Source: Rugamonas rubra
GTDB lineage: Bacteria; Pseudomonadota; Gammaproteobacteria; Burkholderiales; Burkholderiaceae_D
Length of the DNA: 64,000 nucleotides
Direction: 5' to 3'
NCBI RefSeq assembly: GCF_900114705.1
Contig: NZ_FOTW01000028.1
Span: forward strand, 31,341-95,340
The notes below the pieces were generated by a model. It did not search any database and was not told the DNA's origin. It saw nothing but the letters and a program-made list of their open reading frames with translations. Positions 10,187 through 20,590 of the stretch are shown here, one piece after another (within the stretch, counting starts at the first letter, position 1; every line of letters begins with the position of its first letter). Position numbers and translations under genes: made by a program.

Positions 10187-10214
10187 AAATCCTCGGAATC
10201 CGAGGATTTTTTTT
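10187..10214 (+). terminator. Intrinsic terminator of the cold-shock gene
   Basis: A perfect 10-bp stem (AAATCCTCGG and CCGAGGATTT) with a 3-nt loop runs into eight T residues, 24 bp after the cold-shock stop codon. This is a textbook rho-independent terminator. Confidence 0.95.
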
Positions 10215-10320
10215 CGTCTGTCGCTTTTGCAGCAAGTGCCAGCGCGCCGGTGCGCCGGTGCGCCGAGCCCGCCCCCTCCAAGGAGCAAACCAGTTGCTGC
10301 CCCCTGGCCTGCGCATAGGC

Positions 10321-10417
10321 GGGGTCAGTGCCGACATTCGGACACAGACTCAGCATTAAAGTGCTTCGGTGGCATAAGCAATGGTTGAGGTCGTGTCCGA
10401 ATGTCGGCACTGACCCC
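10321..10417. repeat. Perfect 25-bp inverted repeat
   Basis: The arms at 10321-10345 and 10393-10417 are perfect reverse complements, begin and end with GGGGTCAGTGCC and GGCACTGACCCC, and enclose a 47-bp spacer. The ends resemble the GGGGTCAGACCCC palindromes elsewhere in the window, so this may be a larger relative or a small non-autonomous mobile element. No coding capacity is seen inside. Confidence 0.92.
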
Positions 10418-10477
10418 GGCGCCCTGACCCCGGCGCCCTGACCCCGGCGCCCTGACCCCGGCGCCTGACCCCGGCGC
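10411..10477. repeat. 14-bp tandem repeat (TGACCCCGGCGCCC)
   Basis: Three full 14-bp units are followed by a 13-bp and a 12-bp unit, directly abutting and overlapping the right arm of the 25-bp inverted repeat. The first TGACCCC is the end of that arm, so the array looks like expansion from the repeat tip. It lies about 35 bp beyond the LysR gene stop. Confidence 0.9.
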
Positions 10478-10511
10478 TACGCCAATGGGTAGCTCTTCCG
10501 CAGTCGGCGCC

Positions 10512-11432
10512 TCACTTCCAGGCCTTGCGCCAGTAGTCCGGCTGCGCGTAGGTGTGCCGCAGGAAGTCGACGAAGGCACGGATGCGCAGCGGCAGATGGC
10601 GGCGCTGGGCGAACACCGCGTACAGGTCGTTGCCCGGCGCCGAGTACTGGTCCAGCACCGTCACCAGCTTGCCCGCCTCGATCTCGGCGCCCACCTCCCA
10701 CATCGAACGCCAGGCCAGGCCCTTGCCGGCCAGCGCCCAGTCGTGCAACACCTCGCCGTCGTTGCAGCCCAGGTTGCCGCCCACCTTGAGCGTGACGATC
10801 TTGCCGTTCTCGCGGAAGTTCCAGCCGCGCTGGCTGCCCTCGCTGCTGATCGCCAGGCAGTTGTGCTTGGCCAGCTCGGCCAGGGTCTGCGGTTCGCCGT
10901 GGCGCTTCAGGTAGGCCGGCGAGGCGACCAACACCCGTTCGTTGTCGGCGAGCTTGACACTGACCAGGTTCGAGTCCGACAGGCTGGCGATGCGGATCGC
11001 CACGTCGACGCCTTCGCCGATCAGGTCGACCACGCGGTCGTTCAGGTTCAGCGTGACGGCCACGTCGCGGTGCTCGGCGACGAAGGAGGGCAGCAGCGGG
11101 GCGACGTGCTGGCGGCCGAAGCCGGCCGGCGCCGAGATCAGCAGGTGGCCGGTGGCCTTGGCGCTGCGCTCGGCGACGGCGCTTTCGGCGTCCTCCAGCT
11201 CGGCCAGGATGCGCTGGCAGTCCTCCAGGAAGGCCGCGCCCTCGTTGGTCAGCGCCAGCTTGCGCGTGGTCCGTTGCAATAATTTGACACCCAGGCGCGC
11301 CTCCAGCGCGTCCAGACGGCGGCCTATCATGGCCGGCGCAATGCCCTCGGCGCGGGCGGCGGCCGACAAGCTGCCGCGGGCGATGACTTCTACAAAGGTG
11401 GAGATTTGACGGAACTGGCCCATGGGACTCAT
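10512..11432 (-). CDS. LysR-type transcriptional regulator
   Basis: This 306-residue regulator has an N-terminal winged helix (residues about 5-64: FVEVIARGSLSAAARAEGIA, then RRLDALEARLGVKLLQRTTR) and a periplasmic-binding-like effector domain. A second start three codons in (MGQFRQ) is equally plausible. It is divergent from malate synthase across 184 bp. That is the classical arrangement for LysR control of a neighbour, so aceB is the obvious candidate target, though the effector is unknown. Confidence 0.92.
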   Translation of the reverse strand: MSPMGQFRQISTFVEVIARGSLSAAARAEGIAPAMIGRRLDALEARLGVKLLQRTTRKLALTNEGAAFLEDCQRILAELEDAESAVAERSAKATGHLLISAPAGFGRQHVAPLLPSFVAEHRDVAVTLNLNDRVVDLIGEGVDVAIRIASLSDSNLVSVKLADNERVLVASPAYLKRHGEPQTLAELAKHNCLAISSEGSQRGWNFRENGKIVTLKVGGNLGCNDGEVLHDWALAGKGLAWRSMWEVGAEIEAGKLVTVLDQYSAPGNDLYAVFAQRRHLPLRIRAFVDFLRHTYAQPDYWRKAWK

Positions 11433-11616
11433 TTGTGATAAAAACGCATAGATGAAGTGATTTTTTGTTCAGTTTGCATAACTAAATAGTGAATATACTT
11501 CAAATCACATCAAGGCGTAACCGAACGCCCACACTAAAAGATTCAGGACGCAACACCATTAGCAGTGCTTATAATTTAGGTCGGTAGTTCATTTTTTCTA
11601 ATACGGAGATACATCC

Positions 11617-13215
<1,599 letters not shown>

Positions 13216-13258
13216 GTAGCTAGGGGAGCGGCGCCGCGCCGCTTCCCGGCCCTACGAC

Positions 13259-13304
13259 AACCCGCGCCGGAGCCGACTGATGTCGGTTGCGGCGCGGGTT
13301 TTTT
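13259..13304 (+). terminator. Intrinsic terminator after malate synthase
   Basis: AACCCGCGCCG and CGGCGCGGGTT form an 11-bp stem enclosing a smaller GCCGAC/GTCGGT hairpin. The right arm runs into a T-tract. It lies 44 bp after the aceB stop. On the opposite strand the left-arm AA gives no U-tract, so it mainly serves aceB. Confidence 0.88.
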
Positions 13305-13317
13305 GCGTCCCGGCGGT

Positions 13318-14121
13318 TTAGAAGTTGTTCTTCCACAAGCGCAGGGCGGTGAACACCGCCAGCGGCGTCTCGCCCTGTTCGAGCTTGCCGGCGGCCACCA
13401 GTTGGCGGGCGATCTCCGGCTCGCGGTAGCGCAGGAAGGGGTTGGTGGCCTTCTCCACGCCGATGGTGCTGGGCACGGTCGGCAGGTTGTGCTCGCGCTT
13501 GTCCGTCTCCACCACGACGCGTGCGCGGGTGGCCTGGTTGTCCGGCTCGACCACGCGGGCGAAGCGCAGATTGGGCAGCGTATACTCGTGGGCGCAGAAC
13601 ACCTTGGTGGCGTCGGGCAGGGCGGCGAGCTTGCCGAGCGAACTGAGCATTTGCGCCGGCGTGCCCTCGAACAGGCGGCCGCAACCGCCGGCGAACAGGG
13701 TGTCGCCGCAGAACAACCAGGGCTCCTCGCTGTCGGCCGCGTAGAGGTAGGCGATGTGGCCGTTGGTGTGGCCGGGCACGTCGAGCACCGCCAGCTTGAG
13801 GGCCAGGCCGGGCACGTCGATGCGGCTGCCTTCGCCCACCGGCCGGGTGACGGCGGCGATGGTTTCGTTGCGTGGCCCGAAAACAGGAACCGGAAAATGC
13901 TGTAATAATTCGGGAACGCCGCCGATGTGGTCAGCGTGGTGGTGGGTGAGTAGAATGGCGGTAAGCCTGAGGCCGTGTTCCTTGAGCGCGGCCAGCACGG
14001 GCTTGGCGTCACCGGGATCGACCACGGCGGCGTGCGCGCCGTCATGGATCAGCCACAGATAGTTGTCATTGAAAGCGGGTATGGTGAGAACACTGAGAGT
14101 GCGGGTAGCGGAATTGGTCAT
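13318..14121 (-). CDS. gloB: Hydroxyacylglutathione hydrolase (glyoxalase II)
   Basis: This 267-residue metallo-beta-lactamase-fold enzyme hydrolyses S-D-lactoylglutathione to lactate and glutathione in methylglyoxal detoxification. The metal site THHHADH is near residue 57, with downstream ligands in PGHTNGH, CGDTLFAGGCGR and CAHEYTLPN. The C-terminal glyoxalase-II substrate domain contains EKATNPFLR. The chosen start MTNSATRTL avoids overlap with the divergent methyltransferase gene 20 bp away. The order gloB / methyltransferase / rnhA / dnaQ is common in Burkholderiales. Confidence 0.94.
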   Translation of the reverse strand: MTNSATRTLSVLTIPAFNDNYLWLIHDGAHAAVVDPGDAKPVLAALKEHGLRLTAILLTHHHADHIGGVPELLQHFPVPVFGPRNETIAAVTRPVGEGSRIDVPGLALKLAVLDVPGHTNGHIAYLYAADSEEPWLFCGDTLFAGGCGRLFEGTPAQMLSSLGKLAALPDATKVFCAHEYTLPNLRFARVVEPDNQATRARVVVETDKREHNLPTVPSTIGVEKATNPFLRYREPEIARQLVAAGKLEQGETPLAVFTALRLWKNNF

Positions 14122-14141
14122 TGGATCACTAGGGTCTGGGC

Positions 14142-14942
14142 ATGGATAGCGCGGCATCCGACCAGTCCATTATAGCGCTGGATGGCTGGCTGCAAACGCC
14201 GGCCGGCCTGTATGTGCGCGCCTGGGAACAGGCCTGCCTGGATAACTTGACAGCCGACATTTTCGGCTTCAACGCCGTGCAGATCGGCATGCCGCAAATC
14301 GACGCGCTGGCGGCCAGCCGCATGCCGCACCGCTGGCTGGCCGACACGCGGGTGCGGCCGCGCCTGGCGCCGTCGCCGGCCCAGCAGCCCGAGCTGCGGC
14401 GCCAGGTGGCCGTCACGCTCGACTACGCCGAGCTGCCGTTCGCCTCGCAAAGCCTGGACCTGGTGGTGCTGCCCCATGTGCTGGAGTTCGCCGCCGAGCC
14501 GCACCAGGTGCTGCGCGAGGTCGAGCGGGTGCTGATACCCGAGGGCCGGCTGATCATCTGCGGCTTCAACCCGGCCAGCCTGTGGGGCGCGCGGCAGGTG
14601 CTGGGGCGGGTCGGCGGCTCGTACTACCTGCCGCGCGCCGGCGAGTTCATCTCTATGCCGCGCCTGAAAGACTGGTTAAAATTGTTGAACATGGGCGCCA
14701 GCCAGAGCCACTTCGGCTGCTACGCGCCCGCTTGCCGCACAGAAAAGTGGCTGCACCGCTACGCCTTCATGGATAATGCGGGCGCGCGCTGGTGGCCCTA
14801 TCTGGGCGGCGTCTATATTGTGCAGGCGATCAAGCGCGTCAAGGGCATGCATTTGATCGGTCCGGCATGGAGCAAACAAACGGCGACGACCCCGGCGGTC
14901 GTGCCGGTAACCAACAAGAGGCGGGAACAGCAGGATGGATAA
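14142..14942 (+). CDS. SAM-dependent methyltransferase-like protein
   Basis: This 266-residue protein resembles class I methyltransferases. The post-motif region LPFASQSLDLVVLPHVLEFA and the segment EVERVLIPEGRLIICGFNP fit, but the glycine-rich SAM loop (GxGxG) is not obvious near residues 35-50. Substrate is unknown. It overlaps rnhA by 8 bp and is divergent from gloB, a conserved neighbourhood in this order. A C-terminal tail rich in Lys, Arg and Gln may be disordered. Confidence 0.78.
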   Translation: MDSAASDQSIIALDGWLQTPAGLYVRAWEQACLDNLTADIFGFNAVQIGMPQIDALAASRMPHRWLADTRVRPRLAPSPAQQPELRRQVAVTLDYAELPFASQSLDLVVLPHVLEFAAEPHQVLREVERVLIPEGRLIICGFNPASLWGARQVLGRVGGSYYLPRAGEFISMPRLKDWLKLLNMGASQSHFGCYAPACRTEKWLHRYAFMDNAGARWWPYLGGVYIVQAIKRVKGMHLIGPAWSKQTATTPAVVPVTNKRREQQDG

Positions 14943-15375
14943 AGTCGAGATTTTTACCGATGGCGCGTGCAAGGGTAATCCGGGCGTCGGCGGCTGGGGC
15001 GCCTTGATGGTGGCCGACGGGGCCGAAAAGGAGATTTTCGGCGGCGCGCTCAACACCACCAACAACCGCATGGAGCTGCAGGCGGTGATCGAGGCGCTCA
15101 GCGCGCTCAAGCGCCCCTGCACCGTGACGCTGCACACCGACAGCCAGTACGTGCAGAAGGGCATCAGCGAGTGGATCCACGGCTGGAAGGCGCGCGGCTG
15201 GAAGACGGCGGCCAAGGAGCCGGTCAAGAACGTCGACCTGTGGCAGGCCTTGGACCTGGCCCAGGCGCTGCATCAAGTGGAATGGCGCTGGGTGCGCGGC
15301 CACAACGGCCACCCCGGCAACGAGCGGGCCGACGTGCTGGCCAACCGCGGCGTCGAGTCGGTCAAGGGCCGCTGA
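14935..15375 (+). CDS. rnhA: Ribonuclease HI
   Basis: This 146-residue enzyme cleaves the RNA strand of RNA-DNA hybrids, clearing R-loops and primers. Catalytic Asp9 lies in FTDGACKGNPG, Glu in NRMELQAV, Asp in HTDSQYV and Asp in NERADVLAN. Length is standard. Its start lies inside the methyltransferase 3' end, and dnaQ follows after 79 bp, so RNase HI and the polymerase proofreading subunit are adjacent, as in E. coli (where they are divergent). Confidence 0.96.
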   Translation: MDKVEIFTDGACKGNPGVGGWGALMVADGAEKEIFGGALNTTNNRMELQAVIEALSALKRPCTVTLHTDSQYVQKGISEWIHGWKARGWKTAAKEPVKNVDLWQALDLAQALHQVEWRWVRGHNGHPGNERADVLANRGVESVKGR

Positions 15376-15454
15376 GCCGGCCAAGCACAACCCCCGCGCC
15401 GCGCTTTGTTATACTGCGCGGCTCGCCTTAGCCTGAACACGAAGACCTGCCACT

Positions 15455-16165
15455 ATGCGCCAAATCGTACTCGATACCGAAACCACCGGCATCAACCCCA
15501 AGCTGGGCAACCGCATCCTCGAGATCGGTTGCGTCGAGCTGAAAAACCGTATGTTGACGGGGAATAATTTCCACGCCTACATCAATCCCGAGCGTGACTC
15601 GGAAGAGGGCGCGCTGAACGTCCACGGCCTGACCACCGAGTTCCTGCGCGACAAGCCGAAGTTCCACGAGATCGTCGAGCAGTTGCGCACCTACATCGCC
15701 GGCGCCGAGGTGATCATCCACAACGCGCCCTTCGACCTGGGCTTTTTGAACCACGAGTTCAAGCGCCTGAACCTGCCCAGCTTCAGCGAGCACATCGGCG
15801 GCGTGATCGACACCTTGGTGCAGGCCAAGGAGCTGCATCCGGGCAAGCGCAACTCGCTCGACGCGCTGTGCGACCGCTACGGCGTGTCCAACTCGCACCG
15901 CAAGCTGCACGGCGCGCTGCTCGACGCCGAGCTGCTGGCCGACGTCTACCTGTCGATGACGCGCGGGCAGAACAGCCTGGGCATGGACGTCGAGGAGGAG
16001 GTCGACGCCGGCGGCGCCCTGCTCGAGCCGATCCCGCTGGCCGACATCATCTTCCAACCGGCCGACGCCGACGAGCTGGCCGCCCACGAGGCCACGCTGA
16101 GCGGGCTGGACAAGGCCGTCAAGGGCAGTTGCATCTGGCGCGCGACGCTGGCGCCGCAGGGCTGA
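15455..16165 (+). CDS. dnaQ: DNA polymerase III epsilon subunit (proofreading exonuclease)
   Basis: This 236-residue DEDDh 3'-5' exonuclease is the proofreading subunit of the replicative polymerase. Exo I is DTETTG (Asp7, Glu9), Exo II is HNAPFDLGFL and Exo III is HGALLDAELLADVY. The C-terminal about 60 residues should carry the segment binding the polymerase alpha subunit. It lies just downstream of rnhA and upstream of tRNA-Val. Confidence 0.95.
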   Translation: MRQIVLDTETTGINPKLGNRILEIGCVELKNRMLTGNNFHAYINPERDSEEGALNVHGLTTEFLRDKPKFHEIVEQLRTYIAGAEVIIHNAPFDLGFLNHEFKRLNLPSFSEHIGGVIDTLVQAKELHPGKRNSLDALCDRYGVSNSHRKLHGALLDAELLADVYLSMTRGQNSLGMDVEEEVDAGGALLEPIPLADIIFQPADADELAAHEATLSGLDKAVKGSCIWRATLAPQG

Positions 16166-16240
16166 GAAAGGTTTTTGCGAAATATCGCACGCGGGGCCTT
16201 CCATTTCCTCGCGCTTGTATGCGATAATTCGCCCCGCTTC

Positions 16241-16315
16241 GGGAGGTTAGCTCAGGGGTAGAGCACTGCATTCACACTGCAGGGGTCACAAGTTCGAAAC
16301 TTGTACTTCCCACCA
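16241..16315 (+). tRNA. tRNA-Val (anticodon CAC)
   Basis: A full cloverleaf can be drawn. The acceptor stem GGGAGGT pairs with ACTTCCC (one G-T pair). The D arm contains AGCTCAGGGGTAGAGC, the anticodon stem CTGCA/TGCAG encloses loop TTCACAC with anticodon CAC at 16273-16275, and the T loop is TTCGAAA. The 3' CCA is encoded. It reads valine GTG codons. Confidence 0.95.
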
Positions 16316-16335
16316 AGAATTCGTTTCAAGATCAA

Positions 16336-16371
16336 AGGCTTGCCACTTACGTGCGCAGGCCTTTTTTTCGT
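16336..16371 (+). terminator. Terminator after tRNA-Val
   Basis: AAAGGCTTGC and GCAGGCCTTT pair with one G-T wobble and run into a T-tract, 20 bp beyond the tRNA. Downstream to 16530 there is a short GTGCCGCAA direct repeat but no integrase gene and no recognisable second attachment site. Confidence 0.75.
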
Positions 16372-16530
16372 GTGCCGCAAAAGTGCCGCAAGCCGGTCCT
16401 GAATCGGCCCGTCGGCATACGTGACGATGACATGGCTCGGCAGTTTTCGGAGGGAGGATTTGTTTCGGCGACATGAGCCGCGGCGGGGTGGCGGGGTGTA
16501 TATTGGCCGACTCAGTGAAGGGTAAATGGC

Positions 16531-17313
16531 ATGTTGACGAAACGATGGTGGCGATGCGTGATGGCGGTGGCCAGCCTGGGGATTTGTGGCGCGGCCAGCG
16601 CCGCTCCGGATGGCGGGGTGAGTCTGATCGCCGCCGACGCTGGTGTTTTCTGCACCCTGGACGAGCGTAATCCCACCGCCCCCGGCAATGGCATGGTCTG
16701 TGATTTGCTGCGTGAGTTGTCCCGCCGTGTCGGCCATCCGCAATCGCCCAAGCCATATCCATTGCAGCGCGCCATGATGGTGGCCGCGACCGGGCCGGGT
16801 ATTGTCATGGCGCCGCTGACGCGCACGCCGCTCCGGGAGCGCAACTACCAGTGGCTAGTGCGCCTGTTTGATGAGGATTTTGTGGTCGTCGCCAAGCGCG
16901 GCTCAAACGTCGACATTTCGACGCTCGACAAGGTTGGCCGCTTGCGCGTCGGCGTCGTGCGCGAGGGGGTATCCGCCGAACATATCAAGAACCATGGATG
17001 GCAAGGACTGCAGTTGGCGACGCGCGACGTCGCCAACGCGCGCAAGCTGGACCGTGGGCGCATCGACGCCTGGGTGGGGCCGTGGAATGGCATCCTGAGT
17101 ACCCAGCGCGCCGCCGGACTACGGACCGAGGATTTGCGGCGCGGGGTGCTGTTAAAGCGCACCGGTGTCTATCTGGTTGGTTCGCCCGATCTCGATCCAG
17201 CCATCGGCGGAGCTTGGAAAAAAGCGTTTGACGACATGATCCGGGATGGCAGTTATGGCAGGGTCTTGCACCAGTACGGGTTTGTGTCGCCGCCGCCGTC
17301 GACCGTGCCATAG
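16531..17313 (+). CDS. Periplasmic solute-binding protein-like (SBP family 3)
   Basis: This 260-residue protein has a Sec signal peptide (about 1-24, ending SAA). It then follows the fold of family 3 solute-binding proteins in a short form: DLLRELSRRVG, PYPLQRAMMVA, APLTRTPLRERNYQWL and GRLRVGVVREG. No permease or ATPase is adjacent, so it may be an orphan binder or sensor rather than part of a transporter. Similar short proteins are common in this family of bacteria. The ligand cannot be deduced. Confidence 0.75.
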   Translation: MLTKRWWRCVMAVASLGICGAASAAPDGGVSLIAADAGVFCTLDERNPTAPGNGMVCDLLRELSRRVGHPQSPKPYPLQRAMMVAATGPGIVMAPLTRTPLRERNYQWLVRLFDEDFVVVAKRGSNVDISTLDKVGRLRVGVVREGVSAEHIKNHGWQGLQLATRDVANARKLDRGRIDAWVGPWNGILSTQRAAGLRTEDLRRGVLLKRTGVYLVGSPDLDPAIGGAWKKAFDDMIRDGSYGRVLHQYGFVSPPPSTVP

Positions 17314-17323
17314 TGATAGCACC

Positions 17324-17458
17324 TTACTCGTTGATTGCGGCCTTGCGCCGTTCATCCTCTTGGTTGCGCAGCGACGGGGCGCGGCCCAGCCACGCATAGA
17401 ACCCGCTGCGCGAGACGCGGGCGACGCGGCAAAGCAAGCCCAGTTGGTAGCGGAAAAG
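17324..17458 (-). pseudogene. IS3-family transposase OrfB remnant
   Basis: Reading the minus strand between two stops gives 44 residues including LLCRVARVSRSGFYAWLGRA and PSLRNQEDERRK. This is the conserved N-terminal segment of IS3-family OrfB transposases (CrxLxVSrSGFYAW). There is no start codon, the catalytic DDE domain is absent and no terminal repeats are seen. It is therefore a decayed scrap left by an old insertion beside the TonB receptor gene. Confidence 0.65.
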
Positions 17459-17553
17459 TCAGGGTACCTCACGTGGTACTGGGCGGTTGAGCGCGGCCGG
17501 GCCCGTTCGGCCGCAACGGCCAAGCGGGGCATGGGGGGCGCAGGCAGGAACCG

Positions 17554-19668
17554 TTACAGTTCCACCTTCACGCTCAGCTTGACGGTGCGCGGCGCGCCGG
17601 CGGCGAGGCGGCCGCCGGAACCGGCCCAGTATTGTTTGTCGCCGAGGTTTTCCATGTTGACCTGCCAGGTGGTGCGCTTGCCCATGGTCTGGCTGATGTG
17701 GCGGCCGCCGATGGCGAACAGCGTCGCGCCGCCCAGCCAGGCCTGGTTCAGGTCGTTGACCGGCCGGCGGCCGGTGTGATAGCTGCCGGCGTTGAGCGAC
17801 AGGCCCGGCACGTGGTCGTCAAGGGAGTAGGACAGGAAGGCGCTGGCGGTCTGCTTGGCGGCGTTTTCCGGCAGCTTGCCGTTGTAGCTGTCGTTAATCT
17901 CGCGGAACTCCGGCCGCAGCAGCTGGGCCGAGGCCTGCCATGCCAACCGGGGGCTCAACTGGCCCTGGCTCGCCAGCTCGACACCCCGGTAGCGCTGCTC
18001 GCCGTCCGCCACGAAGCGGTTGGCGGCGTTGGTGTAGTAGCCGGGGCGGTTGATGTCGAACAGCGCGGCCGACAGCAGCATGCCGCCCGCGGCGCGCCAG
18101 CGCATGCCCAGCTCCCTCTGCTTGCTGACGCCGGGCGCCATGCGTTCGTTCTGGTTGACGGTGCCGGCGGGCGCCGGCTCGCCTTCCTCCAGCCCCTGCG
18201 CCGCCGATGCGTAGAACGACAGGTCGGCCAGCGGCTTGTAGATCAGCGCCGCCATGGGCGTGGTCTGGTCGGCCGTGTAGTGGTTGGCGCCCTGGTCGCT
18301 CCGGTAGCTGGCCCTGCGGGCGCCGCCGATGAATTGCCATTGCGGTGAGAATTCGACCCGGTCCAGCGCGTAGAGGCCGGTATCGCGGGTTTCCAGCGCC
18401 GGCGTGGTCGGCGTGGTCGGCGGCGGACTGTAAGTGATGGTGGCGATCGGCGACGGCCGGTACAGGTTTTGCGAGGCGACCGCGTAGTTGCGCTGGTAGA
18501 TGGGGTCTTGGGTCTTGTCGGTGCGGCTGAGGCCCACGGTGATTTCATGCTTGATGGCGCCGGTGGCGGCGGTGCCGAACAGTTCCGCCCGCAGCATGTC
18601 CGAACCGACCGCGAGATGTTGCGAATTGCCGGCGATGCGGCCGGCGCCGCTGGCCACGGCGGCCGGATTGGTGAAACGGAAAATCGCCAGGTTGCGCTCG
18701 CGCGCCACCTCGGCATGGCCGCCCTCGACGGTCAGCGCCCAGCCTTCGGCCAGCGCGTAGTCGGCGCGCAGCGCGACGCTCTTGCTGGTGGCGTCGAACT
18801 TGGCGATGTCGGGGCCGACCAGCTTGGACGGATCGACGGCATGCGGCAAGGGGATCACGCCGTTGACGGCGGCGGGCAGCGCGATGCCGGCCTGTTCGGT
18901 GAGCTTGCGGTGATCGTATTCCAGGTCGGCCTTCAGCAGCAGGCGGTTGTTGACGCGCCAGTCCAGCGCGGCCGAGGCGAAGCCGCGCTTGCCGTCGTCG
19001 ACCCGGTCGAGGACGGTGCCGAGCGCACCGCCGGCGGCGTTGAGGCGCACGCCGAACTCCTGCCGCGCGCCGAAGCGGCGCCCGACATCGATGTTGGCCA
19101 CGGCCGTTCCCCGGTCGTCCAGCGTCACGCCGGCGCTGGTCAGCGGCGTCGCGCCGGCGCGCTTGCTGACGAAGTTGACGACGCCGGCCGGGGAGGTGAA
19201 GCCGTAGTACAGCGCGGAGGCGCCCTTGAGCACCTCGACGCGCTCCTTGTTCTCCATCGGCACCTGGGAGAAGTTCATGATCGGCACCGAGCCGTTGAGG
19301 CGATAGTTGGTGCGGTTTTCCACCGCGATGCCGCGGATGACCAACTGGTCCCAGGTGTCGCCGCCGTTTTGTTGGCGCGTCACGCCGGCCGTGTTGCGCA
19401 CGGCGTCGTACAAACCGGCGGCGGCCTGCAGTTCCAGCACTTCGCGCGTGATGACATTGACGGTGGAGGGCACGTCCATGACGTCCGCGCCGCGGAAGCT
19501 GCCGGCGGCGACGGAGTTCGGGCTGAAGCCCTGGGCGCGCGCCGCGGTTACCTGGACGGTCTTCAGGATGGCATCGTCGCTGCTCTGCGCCAATAGGTGG
19601 CTGTGGGCGCAGGCCAGGGGGACGGCGAAATACAGGTGGAACAGGCGGGGACTGCGTGGCGCGGCCAT
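17554..19668 (-). CDS. TonB-dependent siderophore receptor
   Basis: This 704-residue outer-membrane receptor starts MAAPRSPRLFHLYFAVPLAC, with a signal peptide to about residue 26. The plug domain contains VTAARA, DVPSTVNVITREVLE, GGDTWDQLVIRGI and NKERVEVLKGASALYYG. The beta-barrel ends in the expected aromatic-poor but barrel-like KLSVKVEL. The plug resembles ferric-hydroxamate receptors such as FhuE or FoxA. A Fur box lies in the promoter region, so it is probably iron-repressed. A longer upstream reading exists but lacks a signal peptide at its start. Confidence 0.9.
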   Translation of the reverse strand: MAAPRSPRLFHLYFAVPLACAHSHLLAQSSDDAILKTVQVTAARAQGFSPNSVAAGSFRGADVMDVPSTVNVITREVLELQAAAGLYDAVRNTAGVTRQQNGGDTWDQLVIRGIAVENRTNYRLNGSVPIMNFSQVPMENKERVEVLKGASALYYGFTSPAGVVNFVSKRAGATPLTSAGVTLDDRGTAVANIDVGRRFGARQEFGVRLNAAGGALGTVLDRVDDGKRGFASAALDWRVNNRLLLKADLEYDHRKLTEQAGIALPAAVNGVIPLPHAVDPSKLVGPDIAKFDATSKSVALRADYALAEGWALTVEGGHAEVARERNLAIFRFTNPAAVASGAGRIAGNSQHLAVGSDMLRAELFGTAATGAIKHEITVGLSRTDKTQDPIYQRNYAVASQNLYRPSPIATITYSPPPTTPTTPALETRDTGLYALDRVEFSPQWQFIGGARRASYRSDQGANHYTADQTTPMAALIYKPLADLSFYASAAQGLEEGEPAPAGTVNQNERMAPGVSKQRELGMRWRAAGGMLLSAALFDINRPGYYTNAANRFVADGEQRYRGVELASQGQLSPRLAWQASAQLLRPEFREINDSYNGKLPENAAKQTASAFLSYSLDDHVPGLSLNAGSYHTGRRPVNDLNQAWLGGATLFAIGGRHISQTMGKRTTWQVNMENLGDKQYWAGSGGRLAAGAPRTVKLSVKVEL

Positions 19669-19712
19669 GGATGACACTTTCGATAAAGTAGCAGAAAGAA
19701 AGCGATTATATT

Positions 19713-19731
19713 GCAAATGAGAAGCATTATC
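19713..19731 (-). promoter_or_regulatory. Fur box upstream of the siderophore receptor
   Basis: On the minus strand the 19 bp read GATAATGCTTCTCATTTGC and match the Fur consensus at 14 of 19 positions, including the conserved GATAATG and TCATT halves. It lies 45 bp upstream of the receptor ATG, where bound Fur would block the promoter. Confidence 0.75.
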
Positions 19732-19957
19732 AATTGCATTCGCCCGTCGCTGGATTGTCCTGTCCGTCGTGAAAGTGTCGATTGCGTAAGCGGGTCGGCG
19801 CCGGAGCCGATTCGGCCCCGGCTGCTGGATTCGTCGTGCCCTCCGTGTAATCGGTGCGCCTGGCCCGTTCGGAGCGACAACGCGACCGGACCGCCGCGCG
19901 CCGAGACCCCGAAGCGGCGACGACCCGCGCAAGACGGGCGGCGCGCTCGGTGGCCGC

Positions 19958-20545
19958 TCAGGCGCGGGTCGACCAAGGCAGCATGCGGCTCAACACCGTG
20001 TCGCGGCGGACCCGGTGGTGGAACAGCGCCGCCGCCACGTGCAGGGCGACGACGCCCCAGGCGATCCATTTCCCGACGAAGTGGTGGACGGCGTCGACCG
20101 GGGGCTCGAACGTCTCCCAACTCAAGCCGCCGAGGCCAGCCAGCCATTCGAAGAGCCTGGTCTCGCGGAAGCTCGGCACGGCGAACCAGCCGAAGTCGGT
20201 CGCCGCGTCGGTGCCGACGTAGCCGGTTAGCGGCAGCAGGAGCAGCAGGCCGTACAGGCCCCAGTGGGCGGCGTGCGCGAGCCTATGCTCCAATTTCGAG
20301 CCGGGCGGGTCGGCGGGTTGTCCGTCCAGCAGCCGCCACAGTAAGCGGGGCAGCACCAGCGCGCCCACCAGCATGCCCAGCGCCCAATGCACGTTGAGCA
20401 CAGGCCAGGATTCGGGCGCGCTGTCGTCCATGAACCAGATGACGTAGTAGACCACGACATAGGCGGCGATGAAGGCGGCCGCGCTGGTCCAGTGGAAGAA
20501 TTTGGCGAGGGTGCCGAAACGACTTGGTGTGTTTTTCCATTGCAT
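19958..20545 (-). CDS. Cytochrome b561 family protein
   Basis: This 195-residue inner-membrane protein has four predicted membrane helices and the His pattern of bacterial cytochrome b561, with haem-ligand candidates in FFHWTSAAA, LNVHWALG, AHWGLYG and LHVAAALFHH. It is expected to move electrons within the membrane, for example from ubiquinol. It lies 45 bp downstream of a TetR gene on the same strand, so the pair probably form an operon controlled by that regulator. Confidence 0.9.
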   Translation of the reverse strand: MQWKNTPSRFGTLAKFFHWTSAAAFIAAYVVVYYVIWFMDDSAPESWPVLNVHWALGMLVGALVLPRLLWRLLDGQPADPPGSKLEHRLAHAAHWGLYGLLLLLPLTGYVGTDAATDFGWFAVPSFRETRLFEWLAGLGGLSWETFEPPVDAVHHFVGKWIAWGVVALHVAAALFHHRVRRDTVLSRMLPWSTRA

Positions 20546-20590
20546 TGTGGGGCTCCAAAAAATGCTTGCTCGGTAGGGATAGGAGGGGCG

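Noticed and set aside
10411..10477. Possible CRISPR array
   Set aside because: The units are 14 bp, contiguous and without spacers. It is a simple tandem repeat.
16316..16530. Integration site or island beside tRNA-Val
   Set aside because: No integrase, no duplicated tRNA 3' end and no base-composition shift were found next to the tRNA.
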